Shown: positions 27,075 to 37,088 of the stretch, piece by piece
Numbering within the stretch: position 1 is the first letter of the stretch
Layout of the letters: each line of letters opens with the position of its first letter
NCBI RefSeq assembly: GCF_014705705.1
Contig: NZ_JACXLD010000001.1
Span: 800,982-864,981 of the forward strand
DNA length: 64,000 bases
Direction of reading: 5' to 3'
Origin: Spongiibacter pelagi
GTDB lineage: Bacteria > Pseudomonadota > Gammaproteobacteria > Pseudomonadales > Spongiibacteraceae
The notes under the pieces: model-generated
Told to the model about the DNA's origin: nothing
Seen by the model: the letters and a program-made list of their open reading frames with translations, nothing else
Databases searched by the model: none
Program-made: the position numbers and the translations under genes

Positions 27075-27290
27075 TCAAAAATATTCTCTAAAAACCAAGT
27101 ATTTTAGTTGGTCTAATATCCACTAATAACAGACTGTGTCTCGTATTTTTTTAATAAAAAAATCTAATAAATCCGTGACTTGCAAATCTATTTTAATTGT
27201 AGTGGACAATCCTTATACATAGATTTTAAACGCTGTGATCTACTACTCAAACTGCCAATTTGGCTGTTGTTTTGAGTCGGAGAATACTGC

Positions 27291-28133
27291 GTGTCAGTGG
27301 CCCTTGAAAATGAAAAATCCAACCTGGAGTTTAATTTCTCCAAACGTGATTTTGAGCGTCTGCGCAAACTCGTTTACGAGCATACCGGCATCAATTTAAG
27401 TGAAGAAAAACAACAGCTCACTTATGGTCGATTCGCAAAAAGATTACGCGCATTAAAAATTTCTGATTTTTCAGATTATATCGATCTGATTGATAACGGT
27501 GATGAAGATGAGATGGATCATTTCGTCAGTGCTATCACTACCAACTTCACCAGTTTTTTCCGCGAAAGCCACCACTTTGATTTCTTGGCCCAAGAAGTTC
27601 AACGCATCGGCATGAAATCGCGTCGTATCCGAATTTGGTCGGCCGGTTGCTCCAGTGGTGAAGAACCTTATTCCATTGCTATCAGCATTCTTAATGCGAT
27701 TCCTGACGCCATTAATTGGGATTTGAAAATCCTCGCTACCGATCTCGATAAGAAAATGGTCGAGAAGGCTTCTGCCGGTATTTATGACGCCGAGCGTATT
27801 TCGGGTTTGCCTGAGCAAATTAAAAAAGGCTGGTTTAGAAAAGGTCGCGGCGACAATGCCGGAAAAGTGCAAGTGGCCAAAGAGGCGCGCTCGCTGATCA
27901 CGTTTAAAGATTTAAACCTGTTACATGATTGGCCGGTGAAAGGGCCATTCGACATTATCTTTTGTCGGAATGTCGTTATCTATTTCGACAAGGGTGTTCA
28001 GCGCACCTTGTTTTCAAAGTTTTCTGCAAAGCAGCGCAGTGGGGGAAAGCTCATTATTGGGCATTCTGAAAATTTGGCGAATGTGTCTAACGATTACAAA
28101 TTAATTGGTAGAACCATTTACGAAAAACTCTGA
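27291..28133 (+). CDS. cheR: Chemotaxis protein methyltransferase CheR
   Basis: A 280-residue enzyme starting at GTG (27291) with GGAG 8 bp upstream. The N-terminal helical domain (to about residue 85) contacts receptors. The methyltransferase domain has IWSAGCSSGEEPYSIAI as the SAM-binding motif I, LKILATDLDKKMVEKA, and DIIFCRNVVIYFDK. It methylates receptor glutamates. It begins the second part of the cluster (cheR-mcp-cheB). Confidence 0.95.
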   Translation: MSVALENEKSNLEFNFSKRDFERLRKLVYEHTGINLSEEKQQLTYGRFAKRLRALKISDFSDYIDLIDNGDEDEMDHFVSAITTNFTSFFRESHHFDFLAQEVQRIGMKSRRIRIWSAGCSSGEEPYSIAISILNAIPDAINWDLKILATDLDKKMVEKASAGIYDAERISGLPEQIKKGWFRKGRGDNAGKVQVAKEARSLITFKDLNLLHDWPVKGPFDIIFCRNVVIYFDKGVQRTLFSKFSAKQRSGGKLIIGHSENLANVSNDYKLIGRTIYEKL

Positions 28134-28205
28134 TCTCTTGTGATTTAAGAGATTATTTATTTGGTCAAAAGGTGAGGAGCCTGGGCCTCAATCGGAGATG
28201 TGACG

Positions 28206-30746
28206 ATGGCAACACAAACAACTCGATCCACAAAAGTAAGCACTACCCGTAAGGCACCTGCTCCTCGGGTTAAAGATAATTCCGCCGCAATACAAGAGGA
28301 GTTAGTAAGGCTCCGTAGTGCCGTGGGCGGCGCCATGACCGCGATCATGATGATTGACCGCGATCTGGTGATTACCTATGCCAACGAGTCAACCAATACA
28401 CTGCTGAGAGCGAATGAGCATGAATTGGTAGAGGCGTATCCCGGTCTGGATTTGGATAAGTTGGTGGGAACTTGCATTGATATTTTCCATGCGAATCCCG
28501 CGCACCAGAGAAAGCTGCTGGCAAATCCGGACAATCTGCCACATTCCGCCGATATTGTGGTGGGTCCACTGACCTTCAATATTAATGTTACTGCCCAGAT
28601 GAATGAAAAGGGCGAATACATTGGTAATACACTGGAATGGTTGGATGTTACTGAAACTCGCAAGAAAGAGTTGGAAGTGACTCGCCTGCAGTCTGCGGTA
28701 GATGGCGCGATGACTGCGATCATGATGATCGACCGCGACTTGGTGATCACTTATGCCAACGAATCCACTCAGAAGCTGCTTAAAGCCAATGAAGAAGAGT
28801 TGGTCTCGGTTTATCCCGGCTTGGATCTGGATAAATTAGTGGGAACTTGTATCGACATCTTCCACGCCAATCCAGCGCACCAGCGTAAACTGCTGGGCAA
28901 TCCGAATAACCTGCCGCACTCTGCTGACATCAAAGTTGGCTCGCTGGTATTCAACATCAATGTCACCGCCCAATTTGAAAAAGGTGAATACATTGGTAAT
29001 ACCTTGGAGTGGTTGGATGTAACTGAAACACGTAAGAAAGAGATTGAAGTAGCGCGCTTGCAATCTGCGGTAGACGGTGCGGAATCTAACCTGATGATGT
29101 GTGATCAGGACTTGAACATCACCTACGCTAACCCTGCCGTTGTGGCCATGCTGAAAAACCGCGAGGCGGAATTGCGTGCCAAGTTCCCCAGCTTTAGCGC
29201 CGACAATCTGGTGGGTCAGTCTATTGACCAATTCCACGTCAACCCAAGCCATCAGCGCAAACTGCTGTCTAATATCAGCGGTTTGCCTGCCAAAGCTGAA
29301 ATCAAAATTGCCGAATTGGAATTCCAAGTGAATGCCACTGCGGTACTGGATGATAAAGGCGGCTACATGGGCAATATGGTGGAGTGGAAAGACATCACCG
29401 AACAGAAAGATGCTGAGCGTCAGATTGCCAATCTGATTCAGGCAGCGGCCGAGGGTCATCTCGACCAGCGCGTAGATGCCGAAGGCTACGACGGCTTTAT
29501 GAAAACCCTGAGTATCTCAATTAACTCACTGATGGATGCCATTGTTGCTGAACAAGACAATGCTGAAAATCAGATTCGTGAGTTGGTAGAAGGTGCGATC
29601 TCGGGTGATCTGAATAGCCGGATCGATGCCGATGCAACTCGCGGCTTCCTGAAACGTTTGGCAACCGGTTTGAACCAGTTGATGGATACAGTGGCTGAGC
29701 CATTGGAAGAAAGCTCTCGCGTAATGACTAGCTTGGCCGAAGGTAATCTGGTTGACCTGATGAACGGCAACTACCAAGGTCAGTTTGCCTCTATGCAGCA
29801 AGCGGTAAACAGCTCGGTAGATAATCTGCGTGAGATGGTTATCAAGATTCGCGAAGCCGCCACCGGTATTCGCAACTCGGCTTCTGAAATTGCGCAGGGC
29901 AACTTGGATCTGTCTAACCGTACTGAGTCGCAAGCCGCTTCTCTGGAAGAAACTGCGTCCAGTGTTGAGCAGTTTACTGCCACCGTTAAACAGAACGCCG
30001 AGAATGCTTCGCAAGCGAATAACCTCGCTGCCAGCGCTCGCAGCCAAGCGGAAAAAGGTGGCGATGTTGTGGGTCGTGCGGTTAGCGCGATGCGCGAAAT
30101 CAACAACTCATCTAAACGCATTGCCGACATCATCGGTGTTATTGATGAAATCGCCTTCCAAACCAACTTGCTGGCACTTAACGCTGCGGTAGAAGCGGCA
30201 CGTGCGGGTGAACAGGGTCGCGGCTTCGCGGTTGTGGCCTCGGAAGTTCGCAATCTTGCACAGCGCAGTGCGGAAGCGGCGAAAGAAATCAAAACCCTGA
30301 TTAAAGACAGTGTTGAGAAAGTCGACGAAGGTTCGAAACTGATTGATGAGTCTGGTTCGACTCTGGAAGAAATCGTTAGTGGTGTTAAGAAAGTGTCTGA
30401 CATCATTGCCGAAATCGCACTGGCTAGCCAAGAGCAGGCTTCCGGTATCGAACAGGTCAACAAAGCGGTTTCTGAGATGGACAAGGTTACCCAGGAGAAC
30501 GCGGCCCTTGTCGAAGAAGCCGCAGCGGCCAGCCAGTCTATGGATACCCTGTCTAAAGGTCTGACTGAACGCATGACGTTCTTCAACACTGGTGAAGTCG
30601 AAGAAGGCATGGGCGTGCGTCAAACTGCACAGATGCACAATCTGCACAGAGCGCCAGCGCCCCGCAATGAGCGTCCTGCACCTGCTCGCAAGGCGGCATC
30701 AGCGGGTAACCGCCAAGCGTCTTCTGATGATTGGGCAGAGTTCTAA
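28206..30746 (+). CDS. Soluble methyl-accepting chemotaxis protein with three PAS repeats and poly-HAMP
   Basis: An 846-residue receptor with no membrane segment. Three PAS-like repeats of about 120 residues fill 28-390; repeats 1 and 2 are nearly identical ([20 protein letters not shown] in both, then [25 protein letters not shown]). Tandem HAMP-like helices follow (about 390-530), then the signalling hairpin with [33 protein letters not shown]. The protein ends DDWAEF, an xWxxF pentapeptide that tethers CheR/CheB. The ATG at 28206 has GGAG 8 bp upstream. The layout resembles Pseudomonas Aer2/McpB. Confidence 0.93.
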   Translation: MATQTTRSTKVSTTRKAPAPRVKDNSAAIQEELVRLRSAVGGAMTAIMMIDRDLVITYANESTNTLLRANEHELVEAYPGLDLDKLVGTCIDIFHANPAHQRKLLANPDNLPHSADIVVGPLTFNINVTAQMNEKGEYIGNTLEWLDVTETRKKELEVTRLQSAVDGAMTAIMMIDRDLVITYANESTQKLLKANEEELVSVYPGLDLDKLVGTCIDIFHANPAHQRKLLGNPNNLPHSADIKVGSLVFNINVTAQFEKGEYIGNTLEWLDVTETRKKEIEVARLQSAVDGAESNLMMCDQDLNITYANPAVVAMLKNREAELRAKFPSFSADNLVGQSIDQFHVNPSHQRKLLSNISGLPAKAEIKIAELEFQVNATAVLDDKGGYMGNMVEWKDITEQKDAERQIANLIQAAAEGHLDQRVDAEGYDGFMKTLSISINSLMDAIVAEQDNAENQIRELVEGAISGDLNSRIDADATRGFLKRLATGLNQLMDTVAEPLEESSRVMTSLAEGNLVDLMNGNYQGQFASMQQAVNSSVDNLREMVIKIREAATGIRNSASEIAQGNLDLSNRTESQAASLEETASSVEQFTATVKQNAENASQANNLAASARSQAEKGGDVVGRAVSAMREINNSSKRIADIIGVIDEIAFQTNLLALNAAVEAARAGEQGRGFAVVASEVRNLAQRSAEAAKEIKTLIKDSVEKVDEGSKLIDESGSTLEEIVSGVKKVSDIIAEIALASQEQASGIEQVNKAVSEMDKVTQENAALVEEAAAASQSMDTLSKGLTERMTFFNTGEVEEGMGVRQTAQMHNLHRAPAPRNERPAPARKAASAGNRQASSDDWAEF

Positions 30747-30799
30747 AACGGACTCTGTAAGCCAAGCCTTTAAGAAATTCGTTTGAAGAGCTAGGCAAG

Positions 30800-30838
30800 A
30801 AGAGCGCCGACAGTGTTATAGGTCGAGCGCTCTTTTTT
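30800..30838 (+). terminator. Rho-independent terminator after the MCP gene
   Basis: AAGAGCGC (30800-30807) pairs with GCGCTCTT (30827-30834), followed by a run of T. It lies between the MCP and cheB, so cheB either reads through it or has its own promoter. Confidence 0.8.
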
Positions 30839-30875
30839 GCGTCTAATAAAGCTGTGTGATTACTGAGGTACTGTC

Positions 30876-31991
30876 ATGGAAGCAGCTAGCCTGGGGTCTG
30901 ATAAACCCAAGATACGCGTGGTAGTGATTGATGATTCTGCATTGATGCGCCATGTGCTTTCAGAAATTTTGAACTCTGATCCAGATATTCAAGTGGTCGG
31001 CGTAGCTTCCGATCCCTTTTTTGCGCGGGAAAAAATCAAGGAAGTGAATCCCGACGTCATCACTCTCGATGTTGAAATGCCCAAGATGGATGGCCTGCAG
31101 TTTTTGCGCAACTTGATGCGCCTGCGCCCCATGCCGGTGGTTATGGTGTCTTCGCTCACATTGAGAGGAGCCGATGTGACCCTTGAGGCCTTGGAGCTGG
31201 GCGCCGTGGATTTTGTTAGCAAACCGGAAATTGATATTGCCGAAAAGCTGAAATCCTATAGCGAAGAAATTATCAGCAAGGTCAAAGTGGCCAGCACCGC
31301 CAAGGTCAATCGCCTGAGTGATGAGGCGTTACGCTCACCTGAAAAGCGCAATATCATCAAACCTCCGGGTGCGAATTTGCACTTTAAAACGACTGATCGA
31401 ATTTTGGCGATCGGTGCCTCAACGGGCGGTACTGAGGCCATTCGTGAAGTATTGGAAAAACTCCCCGCAGACACGCCGGGCACGGTGATTGTGCAGCATA
31501 TACCGGGCATGTTCAGCGCCTCTTTTGCCAAGCGCCTGAATGACACTTCAGCCATGACGGTTTGCGAAGCCGAAGATGGACAGCGGGTGCTGCACGGCCA
31601 TGTGTATATTGCGCCGGGTGATCGGCACTTAACAGTTAAGCGCGATGGTGCTCGCTATTACTGCAAGCTGTCTTCGCCGGATGCCGAACCGGTTTCGGGG
31701 CATAAACCCTCGGTGGATGTGTTGTTGCACTCCGTGGCGGAGCAGATTGGTCATAACGCGATTGGCGTAATCCTGACCGGAATGGGTAAAGATGGCGCCG
31801 AAGGTTTAAAAGCCATGCGCGACGCCGGTGCCAGAACCTTGGTGCAGGATGAGGCGACATCGGTGGTGTGGGGAATGCCGGGTGCCGCTGACAAGATTGG
31901 CGCGGCAGAAGAAGTGTTGCCCTTGCAAAAAGTGGCTCCGCGAATCTCACTATTGTTTCAGCGCAGCCAAGCCGGGCAGAAAAAAGCCTGA
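30876..31991 (+). CDS. cheB: Chemotaxis methylesterase CheB
   Basis: A 371-residue response regulator-methylesterase. The receiver has DD in [12 protein letters not shown] and the phosphoacceptor in [13 protein letters not shown]. The esterase domain (about 175-365) has the serine in [11 protein letters not shown], the histidine in [13 protein letters not shown] and the aspartate in [11 protein letters not shown]. It demethylates receptors and may be tethered by the MCP tail. A GAGG ribosome-binding site precedes the ATG. Confidence 0.95.
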   Translation: MEAASLGSDKPKIRVVVIDDSALMRHVLSEILNSDPDIQVVGVASDPFFAREKIKEVNPDVITLDVEMPKMDGLQFLRNLMRLRPMPVVMVSSLTLRGADVTLEALELGAVDFVSKPEIDIAEKLKSYSEEIISKVKVASTAKVNRLSDEALRSPEKRNIIKPPGANLHFKTTDRILAIGASTGGTEAIREVLEKLPADTPGTVIVQHIPGMFSASFAKRLNDTSAMTVCEAEDGQRVLHGHVYIAPGDRHLTVKRDGARYYCKLSSPDAEPVSGHKPSVDVLLHSVAEQIGHNAIGVILTGMGKDGAEGLKAMRDAGARTLVQDEATSVVWGMPGAADKIGAAEEVLPLQKVAPRISLLFQRSQAGQKKA

Positions 31992-32017
31992 TTTCTAGTG
32001 CATTAGAAATCAGGCTT
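31984..32017. terminator. Bidirectional terminator between cheB and the ComFB-like gene
   Basis: A perfect 14-bp stem (AAGCCTGATTTCTA with TAGAAATCAGGCTT) with a 6-base loop overlaps the cheB stop. On the minus strand it is followed by a run of at least five T, so it clearly ends the leftward gene. On the plus strand the trailing T-tract is weaker. Confidence 0.85.
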
Positions 32018-32046
32018 ATTGTTTTGTGTATTGATTGAGGCTGTTT

Positions 32047-32328
32047 TTAAACCGCTTCGCGATGTTGGCGTCGATCGGACGCCAGCGCAGCTTGCCCCTT
32101 GGCAATTGCTTCACGTACTTGTTTAACAAGCTTCGCGCGTGCTTCAGGTGTGTCGTTGATTTTTACATCTAGGGAATAGCGCACGTATTTTGCAGGCAGC
32201 CCGTTCATGGTTAGACAGTACAAATCTTTGAGATAGTCTTCGTCATACAGATTGGCGAGATTGAGTCGTTCAAACTCATCGTCCACCACGCCTTCCATAT
32301 AGTTTTCAATTTCGTCAGAAAAAATCAT
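32047..32328 (-). CDS. ComFB-like protein
   Basis: A 93-residue protein starting MIFSDEIENYMEGVVDDEF; the ATG at 32326-32328 has GGGAG 7 bp upstream and is preferred over the longer frame from 32364. The pattern NYMEGVVDDEF, then DYLKDLYCLTMNGLPAKYVRY, matches the ComFB family (late competence; some cyanobacterial members bind c-di-GMP). A c-di-GMP role here is inference, supported only by the nearby REC-GGDEF gene. Confidence 0.75.
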   Translation of the reverse strand: MIFSDEIENYMEGVVDDEFERLNLANLYDEDYLKDLYCLTMNGLPAKYVRYSLDVKINDTPEARAKLVKQVREAIAKGQAALASDRRQHREAV

Positions 32329-32663
32329 GGCGAACTCCCATTCCACTCTCTCGATAGTCGCCATATTTTGGCTAGAGTTTTGTGCTTTTTATATAAGGTA
32401 ATTCCGAATGAGTGAGCGAATGGGATTCACAAATTTTTGCGCCATTTAAGGGCGAAAGGTTTGGCGAGGCGGGTATAAAAATGGTGCAAAACTGAAGTTT
32501 AAGGAAATTGAAGCGCCGATAAAAAAGTGCATGATTACAAAAAATAATTAATGAATACAGCCGCTTACTTCGGAAAATACGTATTGGCAAGCATATTGCT
32601 GTGACCTGGTGAAACAGAGCCGTGCACACGTTGCACGCATTGCGCTAGGGAGTATTTTCTTCA
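32329..32663. other. 335-bp divergent intergenic region upstream of the electron-transfer operon
   Basis: AT-rich region holding promoters for the ComFB-like gene (leftward) and the FAD/cytochrome operon (rightward). It contains the inverted repeat at 32621-32637 and an isolated GCCGATAA at 32515. No ORF or structured RNA was recognised. Confidence 0.4.
32621..32637. promoter_or_regulatory. Inverted repeat upstream of the FAD/cytochrome operon, possible operator
   Basis: CGTGCACACGTTGCACG has perfect 6-bp arms (CGTGCA/TGCACG) around a 5-bp centre, 26 bp upstream of the first gene. No regulator is assigned. Confidence 0.4.
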
Positions 32664-34655
32664 ATGAACCGGCCTTTCTCCGAGAATGCCATTAACGCTG
32701 ACGCTCGCCCCATTGTGATTGTGGGCACCGGACCGGTGGGTATTCGCGTGGCAGAATTGCTGGTGGCCAAGGGCTGCACTCGACCAATCAAATTGTTTGG
32801 TGATGAACCTTGGGAGCCTTACGACCGTATTCGATTGTCATCGCTTCTCGCCGGGGAATTGAAATTTTCTGAGCTGAGTCGTCCCCCCCAATTTAATGCT
32901 GAGCAGGTAAGCAGTTTTTCAAACTGCGCCATTGTTGAAGTGAATTGTGTGCAGCGATTTGTGATTGATCAGCAAGGCACAAAACACTTCTACAGTGATT
33001 TGATACTGGCGGTAGGTTCCGAACCGTTTCGACCGTCTATTCCCGGCCTGGATGCGCAGCGGGTTTACACCTTTCGCGATTTGAATGACACCCAAGCGCT
33101 GCTGGCAAGATCGGTCGGTGCGCGGCGGGTATTGGTGGCTGGCGGCGGTTTGCTGGGCTTGGAAACTGCGCGAGCCATGCAGCGCGGTGCGAGTGAAGTG
33201 ACAGTGGTGCAGCAGGCGGATCGCTTAATGAATCGCCAGCTCGATGTAGAAGCTGCCGCTTTACTGCAAGCCAGTATTGAAGGACAGGGTATCTCGGTAA
33301 AGCTGGGTGCCGGTGTTCGAGAAATTCTTACCGAAGATCAAGGCAGTGAGCGCCGCCGTGTTTGTGGTGTGCGCTTATACAGCGGCGAAACGATTGCTTG
33401 CGATACCGTGATCTTATCGGCGGGTATCCGTCCGCGAACCGAGTTGGCGATAAAGTCTGGCATTGCTGTGGCTCGCGGCATTGTTGTTGATGAGAATTTA
33501 CAAACCTCGCGCCCCCATGTTTTTGCTATTGGCGAGTGCGCTGAAATTAATCAGCAGATTTATGGGCTGGTTGGCCCCGGCTATGAACAGGCGTCGGTAC
33601 TTGCCGCTCGCTTATGCGGGGAAGACGTGTCGTACCACGGCTCGATCAATACCACAGAATTAAAGGTAGTTAATCTGCCGGTTTTCAGCATTGGTGAATT
33701 GGAAGACGTAAAGCGGCGCTCTTGGCGACTCAATAGTTTGGTCTATAAAAATGCTGAGTCGGGCGTGTATCGAAAATTAATTTTACGGCAGGGTAAGCCC
33801 ACTGCAGCCGTTGCTATTGGCGAGTGGACTGAAGTTAAACGATTGCAAGAGTCGGTCGTCTCCGGTCGACGATTGGGCATTATTAATATTCTGCGCTTTA
33901 TGAAAACTGGCTCACTTTGGCCTAGCGGCGAAGTGGCGAATGTTAATGCTTGGCCGGCTTCGGCTCTGGTTTGTAATTGTCGCGGTTTAAGTCGAGGCGA
34001 ATTAAGCCGTGCTTATGCCGCTTGTGAAAATAAAGCCGAGCTGATTGCTACAACCGGAGCCAGTACCGTATGTGGTTCTTGCACGCCATTGATTGCTGAG
34101 CTGTGTGGAGAAAACGCAAAGAAAGCGCCAATGCAATGGGGACTTTTAGTCAGTGCCGCTATCGCGTTTTTCCTCTCGCTATTTATTCTTTCGTCAACGC
34201 CCATCCCTTATGCCGATTCTGTTCAACACTGGCTAGGTAGTGTCGATAAACTGTGGTCGCAGGGTTTGTATAAACAGATCAGCGGATTTTCTTTATTAGG
34301 TCTGTCGATACTCGGCTTATATCTCTCGATTAATAAACGTATCCAAAAACTGTCTTGGGGAAGCTTCCGCCACTGGCGATTGGTTCACTCGGTTTTGGGT
34401 GGGCTTTGTTTATTCGTACTTTTCGCTCACACGGGCTTGCGTATGGGTGAAAATTTAAATGCCTATCTTATGTCTAACTTTTTAGCTTTGGCGCTATTGG
34501 GTGGCATTACTGCTGCAGTGATTTCGGGCGAAACCGCGTTTGGTGCAAGATTGGGTAAGCGTCTGCGGCGCTGGTGTAGCTGGGGCCATATCGCCCTGTT
34601 TTGGCCGCTGCCAACCTTGCTCGGTTTTCATGTTATTTCAGTTTATTACTTTTAG
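32664..34655 (+). CDS. FAD-dependent oxidoreductase fused to a [2Fe-2S] BFD domain and a membrane cytochrome-like domain
   Basis: A 663-residue fusion. Residues 1-400 form a pyridine nucleotide-disulfide-type flavoprotein (VIVGTGPVGIRVAELL for FAD, VLVAGGGLLGLETARAM for NAD(P)H, VFAIGECAEI). About residues 436-478 carry CNC and CGSC cysteines of a BFD-like [2Fe-2S] domain, as in NirB. From about 490, four or more membrane helices include HWRLVHS, FAHTG, GHIALF and GFHVI, whose histidines could bind two b haems. It probably passes electrons from NAD(P)H across the membrane to the cytochrome encoded 17 bp downstream. The acceptor is unknown. Confidence 0.8.
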   Translation: MNRPFSENAINADARPIVIVGTGPVGIRVAELLVAKGCTRPIKLFGDEPWEPYDRIRLSSLLAGELKFSELSRPPQFNAEQVSSFSNCAIVEVNCVQRFVIDQQGTKHFYSDLILAVGSEPFRPSIPGLDAQRVYTFRDLNDTQALLARSVGARRVLVAGGGLLGLETARAMQRGASEVTVVQQADRLMNRQLDVEAAALLQASIEGQGISVKLGAGVREILTEDQGSERRRVCGVRLYSGETIACDTVILSAGIRPRTELAIKSGIAVARGIVVDENLQTSRPHVFAIGECAEINQQIYGLVGPGYEQASVLAARLCGEDVSYHGSINTTELKVVNLPVFSIGELEDVKRRSWRLNSLVYKNAESGVYRKLILRQGKPTAAVAIGEWTEVKRLQESVVSGRRLGIINILRFMKTGSLWPSGEVANVNAWPASALVCNCRGLSRGELSRAYAACENKAELIATTGASTVCGSCTPLIAELCGENAKKAPMQWGLLVSAAIAFFLSLFILSSTPIPYADSVQHWLGSVDKLWSQGLYKQISGFSLLGLSILGLYLSINKRIQKLSWGSFRHWRLVHSVLGGLCLFVLFAHTGLRMGENLNAYLMSNFLALALLGGITAAVISGETAFGARLGKRLRRWCSWGHIALFWPLPTLLGFHVISVYYF

Positions 34656-34672
34656 GTTTGGCGTATTAAACA

Positions 34673-36004
34673 ATGATCGGAGGCGGTAAATCACTATGGG
34701 CGTTGTGGCTTCTTTGCAGTCTGATGTTAATCGGCTATTTCGCTAAGCCTCTGATAACCCAGCGGGATCAGGGCGTATTTCTAATGGGTGAGATGACTCA
34801 CGGCCATCACCAAATTGCTATGGAGTGCAGTGCCTGCCACACCGACCCGTTTGGTGGTAAAGAAATTTTGCAAAATGCCTGTGTGGATTGTCACGGAGAG
34901 GAATTGAGTGCAGTTCGCGACTCTCATCCCAAAAGTAAATTTACCAATCCGCGTAATGCCGACCGTATTGAAAAATTAGATGCCCGATTTTGTATCGCAT
35001 GTCATGTTGAACACCGATTGGATAAAACCAATGCGATGGGAGTGACATTGCCAAACGATTTCTGTTTTGAGTGTCATCAGGAGATTGGCGAGGAGCGCCC
35101 CAGTCATGCCGGTATGGGTTTTGAAACCTGCGCTAGTGCCGGTTGCCATAATTTTCATGACAACCAAGCGCTCTATGAAGATTTTTTACTAGAGCACGCG
35201 AACGAACCGATGTTTGCTGAAGTGGCCAAAGTACTGGCGCGCAATGCGCAGGACTATCGTAAAACTGAGGCGACACCGCTGACCGCTGACGATGCTGATG
35301 GGGTAGTGGTAAATCAAGAAATCACCAGCCATTGGTTGGGATCAGCTCATGCCGAGGCTGGGGTAAATTGCAGTGGATGTCATGCCTCAGAAACGCAAAC
35401 TAAAAACTGGGTTCAACATCCTGATCATCAGGTTTGTGCAAATTGCCATGAGCAAGAAACTGCCGGATTTTTAGCCGGTAAACACGGCATGAAAATGGGT
35501 TTAGGTTTGCCCCCGATGAGGGTGGCTGAGGCGCGAATCCCAATGCACCCAGAAGCAGCGCATAAATCCTTAAGTTGTAGTAGCTGCCACGAGCCTCACC
35601 GTGTCGATACCCAGTATGCCGCTGTTGAGGCTTGCTCAAGCTGCCATGCCTCCACGCATGTTCAAAATTTTAAAGCGTCGCCCCATGCGCAGATTGCCGT
35701 GAATAAACCGGATGCAGAGGAAGAGCAGGTAACTTGTGCGACCTGCCATATGCCAAGAACGGTGGCGCCGAATGGCCGGGTGAGTGTTGAGCACAATCAA
35801 AATGCCAATTTGCGGCCGAATGAAAAAATGATTCGCGGTGTTTGCATGGATTGTCATTCCCTGTCTTTTTCGATTGATGCCCTAGCTGATCCAGAATTAA
35901 TTGAGCGGAATTTTTCCGGTCGCCCCAGCGTACATATTCCCTCAATTGAAATGAGTTTGGAGCGAGACAAAAAGCACAGTGAAAAAGCGTCAGTTTATAA
36001 CTGA
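34673..36004 (+). CDS. Periplasmic multihaem cytochrome c, 11 haem-binding motifs
   Basis: A 443-residue protein with an N-terminal membrane or signal segment (LWALWLLCSLMLIGYFA). It has ten CxxCH motifs (CSACH, CVDCH, CIACH, CFECH, CSGCH, CANCH, CSSCH twice, CATCH, CMDCH) and one expanded CASAGCH, giving 11 possible haems. Many extra histidines could be distal ligands. Such proteins carry electrons between the membrane and a terminal reductase or the outside. It directly follows the flavin/cytochrome fusion. Confidence 0.88.
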   Translation: MIGGGKSLWALWLLCSLMLIGYFAKPLITQRDQGVFLMGEMTHGHHQIAMECSACHTDPFGGKEILQNACVDCHGEELSAVRDSHPKSKFTNPRNADRIEKLDARFCIACHVEHRLDKTNAMGVTLPNDFCFECHQEIGEERPSHAGMGFETCASAGCHNFHDNQALYEDFLLEHANEPMFAEVAKVLARNAQDYRKTEATPLTADDADGVVVNQEITSHWLGSAHAEAGVNCSGCHASETQTKNWVQHPDHQVCANCHEQETAGFLAGKHGMKMGLGLPPMRVAEARIPMHPEAAHKSLSCSSCHEPHRVDTQYAAVEACSSCHASTHVQNFKASPHAQIAVNKPDAEEEQVTCATCHMPRTVAPNGRVSVEHNQNANLRPNEKMIRGVCMDCHSLSFSIDALADPELIERNFSGRPSVHIPSIEMSLERDKKHSEKASVYN

Positions 36005-36169
36005 TGCCTGAAAAGTTATGACCTCCGGGTCAGGCGAGAGTAGCACTCCGCTAAAAAATCCGCGCCGGTATGGGTGGATGTGTTGGCAAAAACCAGCTTA
36101 TAGGTCGCCAGCAATAACCACTAACTGAAGTACCTTGATATTGGGGTTTTACCCGTTTAGGAGAGTCAA

Positions 36170-36730
36170 ATGAAAAAAGCGATTGCTGCGGTTTCGGCCG
36201 CTGTCATGCTCACTGCCTGTGGTGAGGGAGCCAGTAAAGGTATCGAGCCTAAGGTCTATACCGATTCCCTGTTCTCGGTAATGAAAGCAGACCGCACCAA
36301 CTATACCAAACTCATTATTAAGCGCCTTGGCCCAGCCGGTAGCAGCTCAATTGCGCCAGATGAGCATTGGGAAGATAAGGCCAACGGCGCGCCACTGCCT
36401 GCGCAAATGTTCCGCTTTGGCGCAGAAGCGGTAGCGGAGATGACGGACGATTTCACCTACAGCTTACAGTCGCTATGGCCGGTTAATGCCCAAAATGGTC
36501 CGCGCACCGATGTTGAAAAAGCGGGGCTTCAATATATTGCCGATAACCCCGGCGAAAACTATTACGGCGAAGAAGAGTTGGGTGGTGTGACCTATTTCAC
36601 CGCCGTGTATCCCGACGTTGCGGTAGCGGCTCCCTGTGTCGATTGTCACAACGGTCATAAAGATACCCCTCGCTCCGACTTCAAGTTGGGTGACGTTATG
36701 GGCGGTGTAGTGATTCGGGTGCCAATGTAA
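36170..36730 (+). CDS. DUF3365 (Tll0287-like) haem-c lipoprotein
   Basis: A 186-residue protein with a lipoprotein signal (MLTACGEG, cysteine about residue 17), a DUF3365-like body (PLPAQMFRFGAEAV, then GVTYFTAVYPDVAVAAPCVDCHNGH) and one CxxCH haem site near residue 164. The family has a PAS-like fold with bound haem and is suspected of gas or redox sensing. It is the third gene of the operon, after a 165-bp gap. Confidence 0.85.
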   Translation: MKKAIAAVSAAVMLTACGEGASKGIEPKVYTDSLFSVMKADRTNYTKLIIKRLGPAGSSSIAPDEHWEDKANGAPLPAQMFRFGAEAVAEMTDDFTYSLQSLWPVNAQNGPRTDVEKAGLQYIADNPGENYYGEEELGGVTYFTAVYPDVAVAAPCVDCHNGHKDTPRSDFKLGDVMGGVVIRVPM

Positions 36731-36755
36731 GCAAAGCCAATTCATTGGGAGATGA

Positions 36756-37079
36756 ATGATGATAGCGCGCTGTGCACGTTTATTACTTGGAATGTTGATC
36801 TTGCTGCTTATTGCTTGCGGTAAAGACCCCCGCTTAGATGAGGGACTTAAGGTGTTTACTGCCAATTGCAAAGTTTGCCATGCACAGGGAATTAACGGCG
36901 CGCCCATCGTCGGCAATAAAAAAATGTGGGGGCCTCGCGCTGCGCAAGGCCACAGTGTGTTGGTCTCCCACGCTATTTCAGGTTACGGCTTAATGCCAGC
37001 CCGCGGAGGCAACCCCTCGCTGAGTGATGAGGATATCTCCAATGTGGTGCTGTATATGCTGTCTCAATTAGACAATTAG
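36756..37079 (+). CDS. Small class I cytochrome c lipoprotein
   Basis: A 107-residue protein with a lipobox (LLLIACGK), one haem site (CKVCH) near residue 46, and a probable Met ligand in YGLMPARGG near the C-terminus, the pattern of cytochrome c5-like electron carriers. GGGAG precedes the ATG. It lies 25 bp after the DUF3365 gene and 9 bp before the globin. Confidence 0.9.
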   Translation: MMIARCARLLLGMLILLLIACGKDPRLDEGLKVFTANCKVCHAQGINGAPIVGNKKMWGPRAAQGHSVLVSHAISGYGLMPARGGNPSLSDEDISNVVLYMLSQLDN

Positions 37080-37088
37080 GAGAGTGAC

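Noticed and set aside
27246..27276. A hairpin (CTCAAA...TTTGAG with inner GCCAA/TTGGC) just before the cheR ribosome-binding site
   Set aside because: A short stem with no alternative pairing or T-tract; it may be chance in an AT-rich leader.
20409..30798. Long minus-strand frames inside the chemotaxis genes (for example opposite the MCP, 29780-30610)
   Set aside because: They are antisense shadows of genes with clear conserved domains and have no ribosome-binding sites or recognisable motifs.
32493..32522. TGAAGTTT and GCCGATAA, resembling a sigma-28 promoter upstream of the FAD/cytochrome operon
   Set aside because: The -10 is a perfect match, but the spacing (14 instead of 11) and the first half are off, and a flagellar sigma factor makes little sense for this operon.
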